A stretch of 34,646 nt of DNA from an uncultured Caryophanales bacterium (GTDB lineage Bacteria; Bacillota_I; Bacilli_A; RFN20; CAG-288). The translations under genes were made by a program, and so were the position numbers. The notes below the pieces were generated by a model. It ran no database searches and was not told the origin of the DNA. It saw only the letters and a program-made list of their open reading frames with translations. This document shows positions 7,780-17,512 of this stretch, piece by piece. The DNA is taken from NCBI GenBank assembly GCA_937896065.1, contig CALBLI010000028.1, positions 1-34,646 on the forward strand. The letters run 5' to 3'. Each line of letters starts with the position of its first letter. The first letter of the stretch is position 1.

Positions 7780-10386
7780 TTATTCTTTGGCCTTTTCTTC
7801 TTTTAATTTTCTAACTTTAACAAGTTTCTTTTCTTGTTTTTCAAGTTTTTTACGTTCTCTTTTAGTGAGAGCAGATTCAAGAATTTGGCCTTCATCATCG
7901 TGGAATCTCTTCCAACGTTTTAAGTCACCAGCTTTTCTCAAATAAGAGAAGGTAAGTGCTAAAAAGATTGCAATGAATACTATCTCAATCATGATGATTA
8001 TTGGAGCAAAGAAATTACCACCGACTGAATTAAATGAATAAAGAGCGATTAGAGGAAGTGGTGAAACGCAAGCAAATCTTTCAAGAATCTTGATAGATAT
8101 CTTTTCATATTTGCGTTTAGCAGCTCTATATAAGAAGATAACTGCAACTAAAATTAGAAATAATCCGATTGCAACAGCAATATAAACCCAACCTTCAATT
8201 CCAGCTAGATATCCCATAACACCAACATATGTATTGATACTTACAGCTAAATCATCAATTAATAAATCAATTTGTTTTTGTATTTCAGTGGTTGATGCAT
8301 TTTTAAGTTCAATTAAATTGATCTTAGCTTTGGTGCTATCCATAGCTCTTATTTGCTTTTCATTTAAAGCAGCACGCCCATTAGCTTTTAAAGCAGCTTC
8401 ACCAAGTTTATCAACTCTTGCAATACCATTAGTAATTAAACTATCTTTATATGTATCAAGAGCAACAAATTTTACTTTATCGAGATTAAGACTTACTGAA
8501 TTTGAAGTCTTATCATTTACATCTTCAGATTGTAAATTGCCGATTCTTTTTATTGCTGTAATTTCAAGACCGCCATATGTCAGTCCATTATCATCAACTT
8601 CAGATACGCCTAAGTTATTGTGATTCATAAGTGATATTGCACCATTTGAATCACTTGTGATAGTTATTGAATCTCTACCTTTTAAAGATTTAGTAAACAA
8701 TTTATATGGAGTATTAGGTTCTAGATTTTTAATACTGGTAATCAAGCTAGAATTAAATCTATCATAATTAATACCACTGATACTATCAGCATGACTATAA
8801 ATAGTTCCATTTAAACTGCTCGAAAATGAATTAGCACGGCAATCAACATTCTCAGTGGAAGATGTTCCTCTGACAGCGATTGATTTTAATATTGCCCCTT
8901 GAGGCAAGTAACTTGCTAAATCATAAGTAGTACTTTTTTCAGAAACAGTTGCAACAAAAGTAAGTAATCTAGTTGAATCATCTCTCAAATAATAAGTAAC
9001 TTCATATGATGTAGCACTATTTAAGTTTATTAACAAACCATCACTATCATCATATCTAATACCATTAGTATAGACATTACTATCATACATTCTTGGAATT
9101 GGTTTTCTTTTCAAAACATAATAATTTGTTTCTTGCTTATTAGAAGTAGAATAGATATTTTCTTGTCCAGACAATGCTCTTCTTTCAATACCAGTGATAG
9201 TTGCACCTGCCATTGTGACTGATTGATTTTCATCAACAACATAGTATCCTTTATTAACACATTCTGTTGAATTAAAGATAGAATCAACCTCTGGATCAGT
9301 TGATAAAACATTGCTGCCATCTAAAGCAATAAAATCAGTATGGAATTTTTCAACTGTTTCATCTTCATAAGTTTTTGTATAATACAAAGTATAATAAGCA
9401 CCAGGAACTAGATTGTATAAAGTATTATGCAAATTACTTTGACCATTTGATTCAAAGATAGTAGCAGGTGTTTCTAACTGAGATAAAATAGTAAGAGAGA
9501 TAGCAAATGTCAAATCATCGTATTCACTATCACCTTGTTTTGTAAATATTAGTTTTGCAGTTATTTGAGCTTTCTTAACTGTTAATATACCATCATCAGT
9601 GATGAAAATATTGTCACCATTGTCGCCATGTATATCTCTCAGTGAGAATTTTTCACTACCAGTTGAAATAAGACCATCAGCATCTTTAATACTTCTAAAT
9701 TGAGTAACAATGTCACTTCCACTATAAACTATTTCAAATGAGCCCCCATCAATTTGTCGATTGCTCAAATCATCTTTATTGACAACATAAACACCTGTCT
9801 GAGTCTTTTTACCAGTTTTGATAACAAAATCAAGTGTTTCAAATGCAGCATAAGTATCATTTCCTTCACTTGATAATGAGAAAGCAAAATCAGTCAAGGT
9901 GTTTAAAGTGAGCGTATAATTTCGCAATTGATCATTATTATCAGCTGACATACTTGTTGTAAACGAATATGTAAGAGGTGAATAAGTGAGTTCCTCTCCT
10001 CTTGTATAAGTATTGTTGGAAGTTAAGGAATAAGAATAAAACTTTAATTGAATGTTCAAATTGCTGACATCAAAGAAATTCTTTCTGGTGTCTTGATTTT
10101 TAGAATATATTGAAAAAGTAATTTGATCTCCTCTTTTAGAAATAGATGGAACTTGGGTAAATTTACCGCTTGTAGGAAGAGTAACATCAGTATTGTTTAC
10201 CTGATATTTGTTATTATAAAAAGCAATTGATGGTGACTTACTACCAGCTTTTTTAACATGATTTGTTTCATCAACAAGGTTGATATTTTGAGCCGAATTA
10301 TTAGCAAAAGAAGTAGATAAACTACCAAGTAATAATACTGCTGGAAGTGCAGCTATATACAAACTGTGTTTCAATTTCTTTTTCAT
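7780..10386 (-). CDS. Large surface protein with signal peptide and three C-terminal membrane segments
   Basis: I do not recognise a family. The 868 residues begin with a signal peptide (MKKKLKHSLYIAALPAVLLL, then cleavage probably near SFANNSA). About 700 residues of Ser/Thr/Asn/Asp-rich, beta-like extracellular sequence follow, with several FN3- or Ig-like looking strands but no firm domain. Near the C-terminus is a helical stretch (about 660-715), then membrane segments at about 733-753, 770-786 and 792-816, and a strongly basic cytoplasmic tail (817-868, many KE and KK pairs). No LPXTG is present, so the protein is anchored by the helices. The ATG at 10386 follows GGAGGAAG. It has its own promoter (10463-10491), a 5' leader of about 70 bases and a terminator directly after the stop. 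A role in adhesion or cell-envelope contact is only a guess. Confidence 0.85.
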   Translation of the reverse strand: MKKKLKHSLYIAALPAVLLLGSLSTSFANNSAQNINLVDETNHVKKAGSKSPSIAFYNNKYQVNNTDVTLPTSGKFTQVPSISKRGDQITFSIYSKNQDTRKNFFDVSNLNIQLKFYSYSLTSNNTYTRGEELTYSPLTYSFTTSMSADNNDQLRNYTLTLNTLTDFAFSLSSEGNDTYAAFETLDFVIKTGKKTQTGVYVVNKDDLSNRQIDGGSFEIVYSGSDIVTQFRSIKDADGLISTGSEKFSLRDIHGDNGDNIFITDDGILTVKKAQITAKLIFTKQGDSEYDDLTFAISLTILSQLETPATIFESNGQSNLHNTLYNLVPGAYYTLYYTKTYEDETVEKFHTDFIALDGSNVLSTDPEVDSIFNSTECVNKGYYVVDENQSVTMAGATITGIERRALSGQENIYSTSNKQETNYYVLKRKPIPRMYDSNVYTNGIRYDDSDGLLINLNSATSYEVTYYLRDDSTRLLTFVATVSEKSTTYDLASYLPQGAILKSIAVRGTSSTENVDCRANSFSSSLNGTIYSHADSISGINYDRFNSSLITSIKNLEPNTPYKLFTKSLKGRDSITITSDSNGAISLMNHNNLGVSEVDDNGLTYGGLEITAIKRIGNLQSEDVNDKTSNSVSLNLDKVKFVALDTYKDSLITNGIARVDKLGEAALKANGRAALNEKQIRAMDSTKAKINLIELKNASTTEIQKQIDLLIDDLAVSINTYVGVMGYLAGIEGWVYIAVAIGLFLILVAVIFLYRAAKRKYEKISIKILERFACVSPLPLIALYSFNSVGGNFFAPIIIMIEIVFIAIFLALTFSYLRKAGDLKRWKRFHDDEGQILESALTKRERKKLEKQEKKLVKVRKLKEEKAKE

Positions 10387-10462
10387 CAGTTTTCTTCCTC
10401 CACATCCTCTTTAAAGAGAAAATAATCATCGAAAATGCATGAACAAGTACAAATTCTCTATT

Positions 10463-10491
10463 ATTATATATAAACTAACATATTATATCAA
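10463..10491 (-). promoter_or_regulatory. Promoter of the 868-residue surface protein gene
   Basis: On the minus strand TTGATA (10491-10486) and TATAAT (10468-10463) are separated by exactly 17 bases. The predicted leader contains a perfect 12-base palindrome CTCTTTAAAGAG at 10407-10418, just before the ribosome binding site; this could be an operator or a small hairpin. Confidence 0.65.
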
Positions 10492-10543
10492 CTATAAACA
10501 TTAAATTTTATAGTATTTTATCGATGTTTTATTGATATTTTAT

Positions 10544-10888
10544 TTACTGATTCTCTAGTATTTCAACTCCCTGATTATAATAGACTTTAGAGAGTCTATT
10601 TTGTCCTAAATTGACACCACCATAATATCTTACAATCACCACTAATTTTTCAAAAATAGCATTTCTGTTCATGTATTCTAAAAGCAGATGCATGCTTTTG
10701 ATCGGTTCACCATCTTCCTTAGCAAGATTGGTACTTTTCAAATTCAAACATGCTAAAACATGTTTAGCTTTATAATGTTTCTTTTTTATTTCGGCGATTA
10801 TTTTATTAGCATCTGTGATGCTTTTACAATCAAAAAGCAAAGAAATGAATTCACTTCTTTTTTCTTTGTAAGTTAATTCTTTTATCAT
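10544..10888 (-). CDS. Short UPF0029/YigZ (IMPACT N-terminal) family protein
   Basis: A 114-residue protein equal to the N-terminal domain of the YigZ/YvyE family. Recognisable parts are KEKRSEFIS at the start, the IKKKHYKAKHVLAC segment (about 35-47), EDGEPIKSM (58-66) where the family has DDGEPSGTAG, and VVIVRYYGGVNLG (83-95). The family usually has about 200-210 residues with a second ferredoxin-like DUF1949 domain, absent here. The glycine-rich GEPSGTAG loop is also altered. The molecular role of the family is poorly known; the eukaryotic relative IMPACT regulates translation through GCN1. An ATG at 10886-10888 is preceded by a weak GTGGAA; a GTG six bases upstream is an alternative start. 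It is divergent from degV, with 59 bases between start codons. Confidence 0.8.
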   Translation of the reverse strand: MIKELTYKEKRSEFISLLFDCKSITDANKIIAEIKKKHYKAKHVLACLNLKSTNLAKEDGEPIKSMHLLLEYMNRNAIFEKLVVIVRYYGGVNLGQNRLSKVYYNQGVEILENQ

Positions 10889-10900
10889 TTCCACACATAT

Positions 10901-10908
10901 ATTATAAT
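10901..10908. promoter_or_regulatory. Overlapping divergent -10 boxes (UPF0029 gene and degV)
   Basis: The palindrome ATTATAAT holds TATAAT on the plus strand (10903-10908, towards degV) and TATAAT on the minus strand (10906-10901, towards the UPF0029 gene). The -35 boxes are weak on both sides (TTTAAA for the minus direction at 17 bases). Confidence 0.45.
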
Positions 10909-10947
10909 TAATTGCAATTATTTTTTAAAAAATCATGGGAGGTTTTT

Positions 10948-11826
10948 ATGAAATATAGATTGATAGTTGATTCAAGTTGCGATTTGCCAAAAGAAATAAT
11001 TGGAGATTATGAATTTACAACCGCACCTCTTATTGTTCAAATTGGTGAAAAAACTTTTAAAGATAGAATTGAAATTAATAGCAGTGATATCTTAGCTGAA
11101 TATGATAAAACTGGCATACTTCCTAAAACAAGTGCTTTAAATGTTGGGGATTTAATAAGTTTCTTCACCTTGGAAATTAATCGATATGATCATATCTTTT
11201 TCATGCCTATCTCTTCTAAAATATCATCGGTTTACAATAATGCCTTATTAGCTGTTAAAGAAATGAATGCAGAAGATAAAATAACTGTTTTAGATTCAAA
11301 ATCATTATCTAGCGGAAGCGGACTATTAGCTCTGGGAATCTTAGAAGACATGAAAGCAGAGCTATCTGTAGATGATATTATAAAAAATCATAATGCAAGA
11401 GCTGAGGTTGTTAAAATATCATTTGTTATTGATACAATGACTTTTTTATACAAAGGTGGAAGATGTTCAGGAATGAGCTATTTTATTGGAAATAAATTTC
11501 ATATCCATCCAATTATTCAATTAGATGACGGCAAAATGTCGGTTCATAAATTGACACGTGGAAAAGACGTAACTAAAGGTTTATCTGTCATTGTGGATGA
11601 ATTTAAAAAAGACTTGCAAAATGATAATGTTGATTTATCATTCCCTATTTTATTTCCAAATGTTGAATCAGAATCAGGCACCAAATTTTTAAAGCATGAG
11701 CTTTCTAAAATAGTTGGTGAAAAAATTATATTTGTCACTAATGCTAGTGGAATAATATGTTGTCATTGTGGAAGAAACACTTGCGGTTTAGCTTATATGC
11801 GTAAAACCAATTCAGCAAGCAAGTAA
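10948..11826 (+). CDS. DegV family fatty-acid-binding protein
   Basis: A 292-residue cytosolic DegV/FakB-type protein; relatives bind a fatty acid and present it to the kinase FakA for phosphorylation and phospholipid synthesis. Visible landmarks: RLIVDSSCDLP (4-13), LPKTSALNVGD (58-68), where the family has TS.P, SSKISSVYNNA (89-99), and YKGGRCSGMSYFIGN in the middle. The start at 10948 follows GGGAGG; a TTG-led extension would have to read through that site. The C-terminus is unusual: IICCHCGRNTCGLAYM has four cysteines (271, 272, 274, 279) where most members have a His-Thr-Gly-Pro-Gly type loop. No FakA is in the window. The family call is firm; the bound ligand is unknown. Confidence 0.9.
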   Translation: MKYRLIVDSSCDLPKEIIGDYEFTTAPLIVQIGEKTFKDRIEINSSDILAEYDKTGILPKTSALNVGDLISFFTLEINRYDHIFFMPISSKISSVYNNALLAVKEMNAEDKITVLDSKSLSSGSGLLALGILEDMKAELSVDDIIKNHNARAEVVKISFVIDTMTFLYKGGRCSGMSYFIGNKFHIHPIIQLDDGKMSVHKLTRGKDVTKGLSVIVDEFKKDLQNDNVDLSFPILFPNVESESGTKFLKHELSKIVGEKIIFVTNASGIICCHCGRNTCGLAYMRKTNSASK

Positions 11827-11862
11827 TCTAAATTGCATATTAATTAAATAGCAGCAAAAATT

Positions 11863-12726
11863 TTACTTAACCAACTTAAAACCAGCAAAGTCTGTCTCAT
11901 CAGCACTAGGTATTTTTACACACACCTCTTTTTTATTAGAAATGAACTTATCAGTTTTTGATGTGAAATAATGATTGATAGTATTCATACTGATATCTAA
12001 GTTTATCAAACCAAACTTGACTTTATAGTTATCTTTAGATTCAGAAGATAATAAATTAAATGATGAATCTAATGTGAAAGTTATTTCAGAATTTGAAAAG
12101 ACAGGATCAGCTGTCATATGGCCTGTGTTTTTAATTTGTTTAGTAAAGAAGCAATGAGAAACTATTGGATCCAAGATAAATGTCAGCAAATAATTTTTCC
12201 CTTTCTTGATGATATTTGCACCCTTATAAGAATGATCGTTTATTTCATAAATGCTGATTCCATACCTCAAAATGCCCTCATTATTATTAGAATACTTATC
12301 TTCTTGGTTTAACAAATCAGCAGTTCCTTCTTTTTTTACGTAATACTTATTTTTAAATAATTTTCCATATGTATTTATATATTCATCATAAGTCAAAATA
12401 TTTTTTTTAGCTTTGTTATTTTTTAAATCATCAATTTTAGATGATGAATAAGCTGTTATTTTTTCATTATCATCATAAAAACGTGAGAAAGTTGAAATAT
12501 AATTTGAGCTTGTGCTCGATTGAGAGACACTTTCATTTAAAGCATGATAAGTATAAGCTTTAACTTCCTGCTTTGCTTTCATTCCCAAAGTTTTTGTGAA
12601 CATCGAAGTTTTTTGAATTGTGATTGAATAATCATACTCACTGAATCTTTCATAGGCATAAAACAAAACTTTTTCAAGTTCTTTTTTTTCGTCAATATAT
12701 GTTTTTATATCATCAATATTTATCAT
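11863..12726 (-). CDS. Hypothetical protein, partner of the 1591-residue membrane protein
   Basis: A 287-residue protein with no recognised family. There is no signal peptide, membrane segment or lipobox. The first 60 residues are charged and helical; the remainder is rich in Ser, Asn, Lys and Tyr with alternating hydrophobic residues (ISIYEI, YLLTFILDPIVSHCFF, ITFTLDSSFNLLSS), suggesting a beta-sandwich or lipocalin-like fold, though that is only an impression. Its ATG overlaps the stop of the upstream 1591-residue gene as ATGA (12723-12726), so the two are translationally coupled and probably act together. It converges on degV with only 36 bases between stops and no clear terminator. Confidence 0.75.
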   Translation of the reverse strand: MINIDDIKTYIDEKKELEKVLFYAYERFSEYDYSITIQKTSMFTKTLGMKAKQEVKAYTYHALNESVSQSSTSSNYISTFSRFYDDNEKITAYSSSKIDDLKNNKAKKNILTYDEYINTYGKLFKNKYYVKKEGTADLLNQEDKYSNNNEGILRYGISIYEINDHSYKGANIIKKGKNYLLTFILDPIVSHCFFTKQIKNTGHMTADPVFSNSEITFTLDSSFNLLSSESKDNYKVKFGLINLDISMNTINHYFTSKTDKFISNKKEVCVKIPSADETDFAGFKLVK

Positions 12727-15700
12727 TTTATATCACCTTCATTTAAAATTTCATAAAAAGTCTTATCATTTAGCTTGCTTTCAAAATCAATATAATTTGC
12801 AAGAATAATTTTATTATCTGCTTTATCTTTAACGCTTATGTTGGTAATATAGGCAAGCATTTTTTTGCTTCTAATTATATAAGCGTTATATCTATTATCA
12901 AGCATATTATAAAAATTCACTAGATATTTAATAATTTTTGTATCATTATCTTCTATTTTGCTTCCAAAGTTTTTAAATGAAGGTAAAAGTTCTTCTTTTA
13001 ACAAAAATTCTTTATTTTCAATGAGCAAACAATAATCAATAAGAGAATCTAATGCTCTTCCTTCAATAGCATTGATCAAAAAATAATCGTCATTATAGAA
13101 ATTTAAATCACTATCAAACATCGTTGGCATTTTTTCTTTAACAATGGTCATAAATGACGCAAGCATTTCACTTGTAATTTTGCTTCGATACACACTACTT
13201 TCTTCAGCAATTAATGCACATGAAAATAATTCTTCATAAGTTGCAGTCAATTTGAGTTCTTTAATTGATGATAAATTATTCAATTTGCTTAGTGAAGAAA
13301 TGATGATAAGAAGTGGTTTATTTAACATATCTAATTCTTTCATCTTCAAAGCTTTTCTTAATGTTTTATCCTCAATTTTAAATGTCGGATTATCAAAGAA
13401 AAGCTTTTCAATTGTATAAACTGTCTCATTTTCATTATATGGGGCATCACTACTTTTTCTAAATAACTTGCTTGTTAAATTATTGTTTAAAGTTGATTTA
13501 TTGATCAAATTGTAAACAATATAGGAGCGTGAATTGATTAAACTATTCATTTCAGATAAATAATACATACAAGATGCATTTAATCCATCATTTGCAAAAA
13601 CAGCATCGGATAGCTTGATTTTTTGATCAACAATTGTCTTTTTAAAACTAACGTCTTCAAATATAAGTCCTAAATAATTATCAATATCATTTTGCCAATA
13701 ATTAATGTCATCACTATTATTTCCATCAAGATGAATATAATAATTTATCTCATGATTGATATTGTTTTCTTTATCAATCGTAAGTTCATTCATTCCTATG
13801 TTAGTTAAATCTTTTCTTAAAATATAGACAGGTACTATGTGATAAATTGATGATTCATTTAAAGAAGTTAGAAGCTTTTTGCTTTGCTCATAAGTAGGAA
13901 GTGAAACACTTGAGACAAAAGATATATCAGTTAAATTGAAACCTTGCATAGCATCAATGACATTTAAAAATTTGCTTTTCAATTCAGTTTTATAATCAAC
14001 ATTGTTTAAAATTGCTTTAAATCTTAAAGCAGAAGTGTTTTCATCGTCAAGAAGAGTAGACATATTAAGCAAGTTATTATTTTTACTCATATTAAAAATA
14101 AGATATGAAAGTGGTGATATATCTTTATCGGATTTGATTGCAGTTAACAATTTAGAATCAGAAATCAAATTAATCAAATCTATAAATTCATCATACAAGT
14201 TGTTAGTTTTTAATAAATTAATATTATTAAACATTAAATCAAATTTGCTTGCATCAATATTTGATAATGATTCAAATATTTCAATTTCTTTTTCAAATTG
14301 AATATAGTCCATATCTTTAAGCAAATTAAAGTCAATATATTCACAAATATTTTGATAAGAAGAAGAGAAAGAATTATTGAGCATTGCTTGCTTTAATAAA
14401 CTCTTATAAATGATCCTCACAAATTTTGATTTATAAAAGCTTTTATCTTGTATAGATTCAATTTGAGATTTATATGAACTGTCTTTAGGTAATTTACCTG
14501 ATGTTATATTTTCAATTCCAACTATTTTAACAACCCTAAAGAAATCAACAATATCTTTTATTGCACCACTTTCAGTATAAATCACTTTTTCATTTTTATA
14601 TTCATAATCAGTTTTGATCTTTTCAATATATGAATAACTATTAACAACACTATTTAAATTGTCTTTACTAAAAACAGTTGCAAGTGACTTATTTGCTGAT
14701 GAAGAAATCATTGAATATAAGACAAAGCCAAATTTATCACTTTCATTTTTAACGCCAACTGAAATGAACTGACTATTTTTAAAAGCAGTTAAAAGGATAT
14801 TCAATTCAGCAGGTTCAATGTTTAAATAATTAAAGTTTTTTAAATCATTATTATTTAAAATCTTTAATATTAAAATGAGTCTATCAATGTCACTTTGATT
14901 ATTGCTATCTTTATTTATCCACATGCTAGTGCGCATTTTATCAATTGTTAGTGGAACATTGATAGCAGTAAAATAGTCATTAAGTGAATTATTAATATAA
15001 TCTAGTATAGTATTTTTTAAAAAGTAAGAATTCAGTGAAGAATCAATTGTAACCTTTAATGCATCATAATCTTCAATATTTAGGAAACTACTATTTGAAA
15101 ATATAGAAGGATTTTTCTTTATATTTTCAATTGACTTGATTAACAAATCGATTTCGCCACCATCACCATTTCCAGTTCCCCAATATATGTCACTAATTGA
15201 ATTAGAAGAAACTTTTTTATAATTTAAAGTCTTTAAAGCATCGCTTGTAAATAAATTTGTTAAAAATTTATAGGCTGTCAGATTTTTACTTGATATATTT
15301 GTCGCACTTGAAGTCGCTTTTCTATTAAAAGCATCAGTGTTTGTAATCAAAACTAATATTTTTTTAACAAGTTCAGTATCAATCGATTGAATTTTTAAAG
15401 AGCTACTTGATGCACTTGCGATTTTATTTTTCATATCATTGACATCAGGTATCAGTGAAACAATGCTTCCAATTGCATAAATAAAATCATCACTTTCATA
15501 ATCAAAATCATATGGTGTTATTTTAAAGAAGTAGTCAGAAAAATCAAAACTATTCTTATGAAGCATATTCTTTAAAATTTTAGGAAACAAGGAACTGAAA
15601 ACAATTGATTTTTGACTTGATGTCAAAATATCGCACAATATTGAATTAGTCTTTCTATCAGTCAAATCAATATTTTGCAGTTTTGAAATATCAACAATAT

Positions 15701-17498
15701 CATTATTATCAAAAATCTTTTCAATGACTTCAAACATAGAAGTAAATTCAGTTTTTAGTTGCAGAAGAGATAAGTCAGATAATACTGCATTAAAATCGAC
15801 ACTATTTACATATTCTTTAATAGAAGGGATTGAATTTAAAGAAGAAGAAATAATGCTTGATAGATTCATTATTTGGAAAATAGATGTATCAAGTAAACCT
15901 TTGTTTGAATCGGTTCCAACAATAGCTTCCTTTAACGTCTGTCTTCTTTCTTTATCTTTTAAAGTATTTAATATATTATCCTGGATAACATAAATGTTTA
16001 ACTTGCTATTTAAATTAACATTTAATGCTCTAAAAACTTTAAATAGATTAGTAGTAAAAATAGAGATATCACCTTCAAAATCAACATTTATATATGCACT
16101 TTCTTCACTAGGAAGTATTTCAAGTCCAGAAGAAGAAAGAAGAGATCCCACACTTGCTAAAAATTTACCAATATTATTTTTAACTAGATCTAATGAAGCA
16201 AATTTACTTGTGATTTCACTATAGCTATTAATATCAGCATCAGTTAATTTACCACATTCGATTAAAAAATTATCAACAGTAAATTTTTTATTATCATCGG
16301 CAATAAATGAAGAAACTATGCCTTTATCATAGACTTTTGAATATATTTCATTAATGAGTTGAAGCTCATTATTCCAGTTGATATTATCAAAATCTATTTT
16401 TGGAATTGCAAATTGAGGATTTGATATTGAGTTCAATCCAATATCAATAGCTGGTGGAATTAAAGCAACTAAAACATTGTTTAATAAGACTTTCTCAATC
16501 AATGTAGACACCATTGTCTTGGAAAGAAGATATGATAAATTATAAGTAACATTTCCTAAAGCTTTATCATATGAAATGCATTCTCCATCAATTAAAGGCT
16601 GAGATATATCAAACAGTGAATTTATGAGTTTATCGATTGTCATATACTGACCATTGACTCTGACAAGAGTAGTTCGATAATTTATTGACGAATCAAAATT
16701 CAATGTACCTAGCATATTATAAAGCGGTGACTTTTTAATGACTTCACTATATTCATTAAAATACTTATCATCAACATTTGCAAATTTTAATATATTAGAA
16801 ATATTCTCATCATTTTTAATTGCTATTCTTGAAAAAGCAGTCAGTGGAGAAATTAAAATACAAAGGAAAACAAATTCTTGTGCAATGCCTAAAAATAAAC
16901 TTGGGAGTCTAAATAATTTTAATTTCTTTTTACTATTTACAACCACTTGACTATCGCTAGTTTCTACTGTGTCAATACCATTAGTTAAATCATATTTATT
17001 TTTATCTTTCTTTTTATTCTTTATATCCTGTTTATTTTCAACTGGTAAAAACCACTTGATGATTCCATTATATATCATAGCCGTTATTAAGGAAGAAGTT
17101 AATTGAATCAAAATGCAAATTATAAAGAAGACAATATATGACAAAGCTGAATTTGAAATGGCAACGGCTGTTTCATATAAAGAAAGTCCATTTAATGGTG
17201 TAATAACACCAGTAGCTGTCAAAACGTCAGCTAATGTCTGCTGAATTGTTGTAAAAGTGATATTTATATTATTTATTACAAAATGAATATTAAAGTTTGA
17301 AAAGTTAATATTGCCAATAGCATTAGCAATGCTCGGTGTAACAAAAATAAAAATGAGGATCAAAATAGTTTTGATAATAGTTTTTAAAGTTGTTTTATAT
17401 ATGCCTTTTAAAAAGCCAATAAGACCAGCTAAAAGTGAGAAAACGATAATTAAAGCAAATGTAATCCAAAGAATCACATTCAAAAGCATCGGTGACAT
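12723..17498 (-). CDS. Giant membrane-anchored protein with CvpA-like N-terminal region
   Basis: A 1591-residue protein. The first 225 residues hold four hydrophobic segments (about 5-29, 36-56, 115-142, 198-222). Their spacing and the LLAGLIGFLKGIYK loop resemble CvpA/colicin V production membrane proteins, like the smaller one at 24489-25223. Lys-rich loops lie between segments 1-2 and 3-4, so the positive-inside rule places the last 1360 residues outside the membrane. That region has no further membrane helix. It is built of Asn/Ser/Lys/Ile/Leu-rich helical stretches with recurring L..I....N.L spacing but no repeat I can define. The ATG at 17498 follows GAGGAT at about ten bases; a second ATG nine bases in is possible. 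No frameshift is visible across 4.8 kb. Function unknown; the coupled partner follows at 11863-12726. Confidence 0.8.
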   Translation of the reverse strand: MSPMLLNVILWITFALIIVFSLLAGLIGFLKGIYKTTLKTIIKTILILIFIFVTPSIANAIGNINFSNFNIHFVINNINITFTTIQQTLADVLTATGVITPLNGLSLYETAVAISNSALSYIVFFIICILIQLTSSLITAMIYNGIIKWFLPVENKQDIKNKKKDKNKYDLTNGIDTVETSDSQVVVNSKKKLKLFRLPSLFLGIAQEFVFLCILISPLTAFSRIAIKNDENISNILKFANVDDKYFNEYSEVIKKSPLYNMLGTLNFDSSINYRTTLVRVNGQYMTIDKLINSLFDISQPLIDGECISYDKALGNVTYNLSYLLSKTMVSTLIEKVLLNNVLVALIPPAIDIGLNSISNPQFAIPKIDFDNINWNNELQLINEIYSKVYDKGIVSSFIADDNKKFTVDNFLIECGKLTDADINSYSEITSKFASLDLVKNNIGKFLASVGSLLSSSGLEILPSEESAYINVDFEGDISIFTTNLFKVFRALNVNLNSKLNIYVIQDNILNTLKDKERRQTLKEAIVGTDSNKGLLDTSIFQIMNLSSIISSSLNSIPSIKEYVNSVDFNAVLSDLSLLQLKTEFTSMFEVIEKIFDNNDIVDISKLQNIDLTDRKTNSILCDILTSSQKSIVFSSLFPKILKNMLHKNSFDFSDYFFKITPYDFDYESDDFIYAIGSIVSLIPDVNDMKNKIASASSSSLKIQSIDTELVKKILVLITNTDAFNRKATSSATNISSKNLTAYKFLTNLFTSDALKTLNYKKVSSNSISDIYWGTGNGDGGEIDLLIKSIENIKKNPSIFSNSSFLNIEDYDALKVTIDSSLNSYFLKNTILDYINNSLNDYFTAINVPLTIDKMRTSMWINKDSNNQSDIDRLILILKILNNNDLKNFNYLNIEPAELNILLTAFKNSQFISVGVKNESDKFGFVLYSMISSSANKSLATVFSKDNLNSVVNSYSYIEKIKTDYEYKNEKVIYTESGAIKDIVDFFRVVKIVGIENITSGKLPKDSSYKSQIESIQDKSFYKSKFVRIIYKSLLKQAMLNNSFSSSYQNICEYIDFNLLKDMDYIQFEKEIEIFESLSNIDASKFDLMFNNINLLKTNNLYDEFIDLINLISDSKLLTAIKSDKDISPLSYLIFNMSKNNNLLNMSTLLDDENTSALRFKAILNNVDYKTELKSKFLNVIDAMQGFNLTDISFVSSVSLPTYEQSKKLLTSLNESSIYHIVPVYILRKDLTNIGMNELTIDKENNINHEINYYIHLDGNNSDDINYWQNDIDNYLGLIFEDVSFKKTIVDQKIKLSDAVFANDGLNASCMYYLSEMNSLINSRSYIVYNLINKSTLNNNLTSKLFRKSSDAPYNENETVYTIEKLFFDNPTFKIEDKTLRKALKMKELDMLNKPLLIIISSLSKLNNLSSIKELKLTATYEELFSCALIAEESSVYRSKITSEMLASFMTIVKEKMPTMFDSDLNFYNDDYFLINAIEGRALDSLIDYCLLIENKEFLLKEELLPSFKNFGSKIEDNDTKIIKYLVNFYNMLDNRYNAYIIRSKKMLAYITNISVKDKADNKIILANYIDFESKLNDKTFYEILNEGDIK

Positions 17499-17512
17499 TT
17501 ACAAATATCCTC

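Noticed and set aside
8234..8623. 129-codon plus-strand frame opposite the surface protein gene
   Set aside because: It has no ribosome binding site and lies wholly inside a well-supported gene on the other strand; its sequence mirrors the codon bias of that gene.
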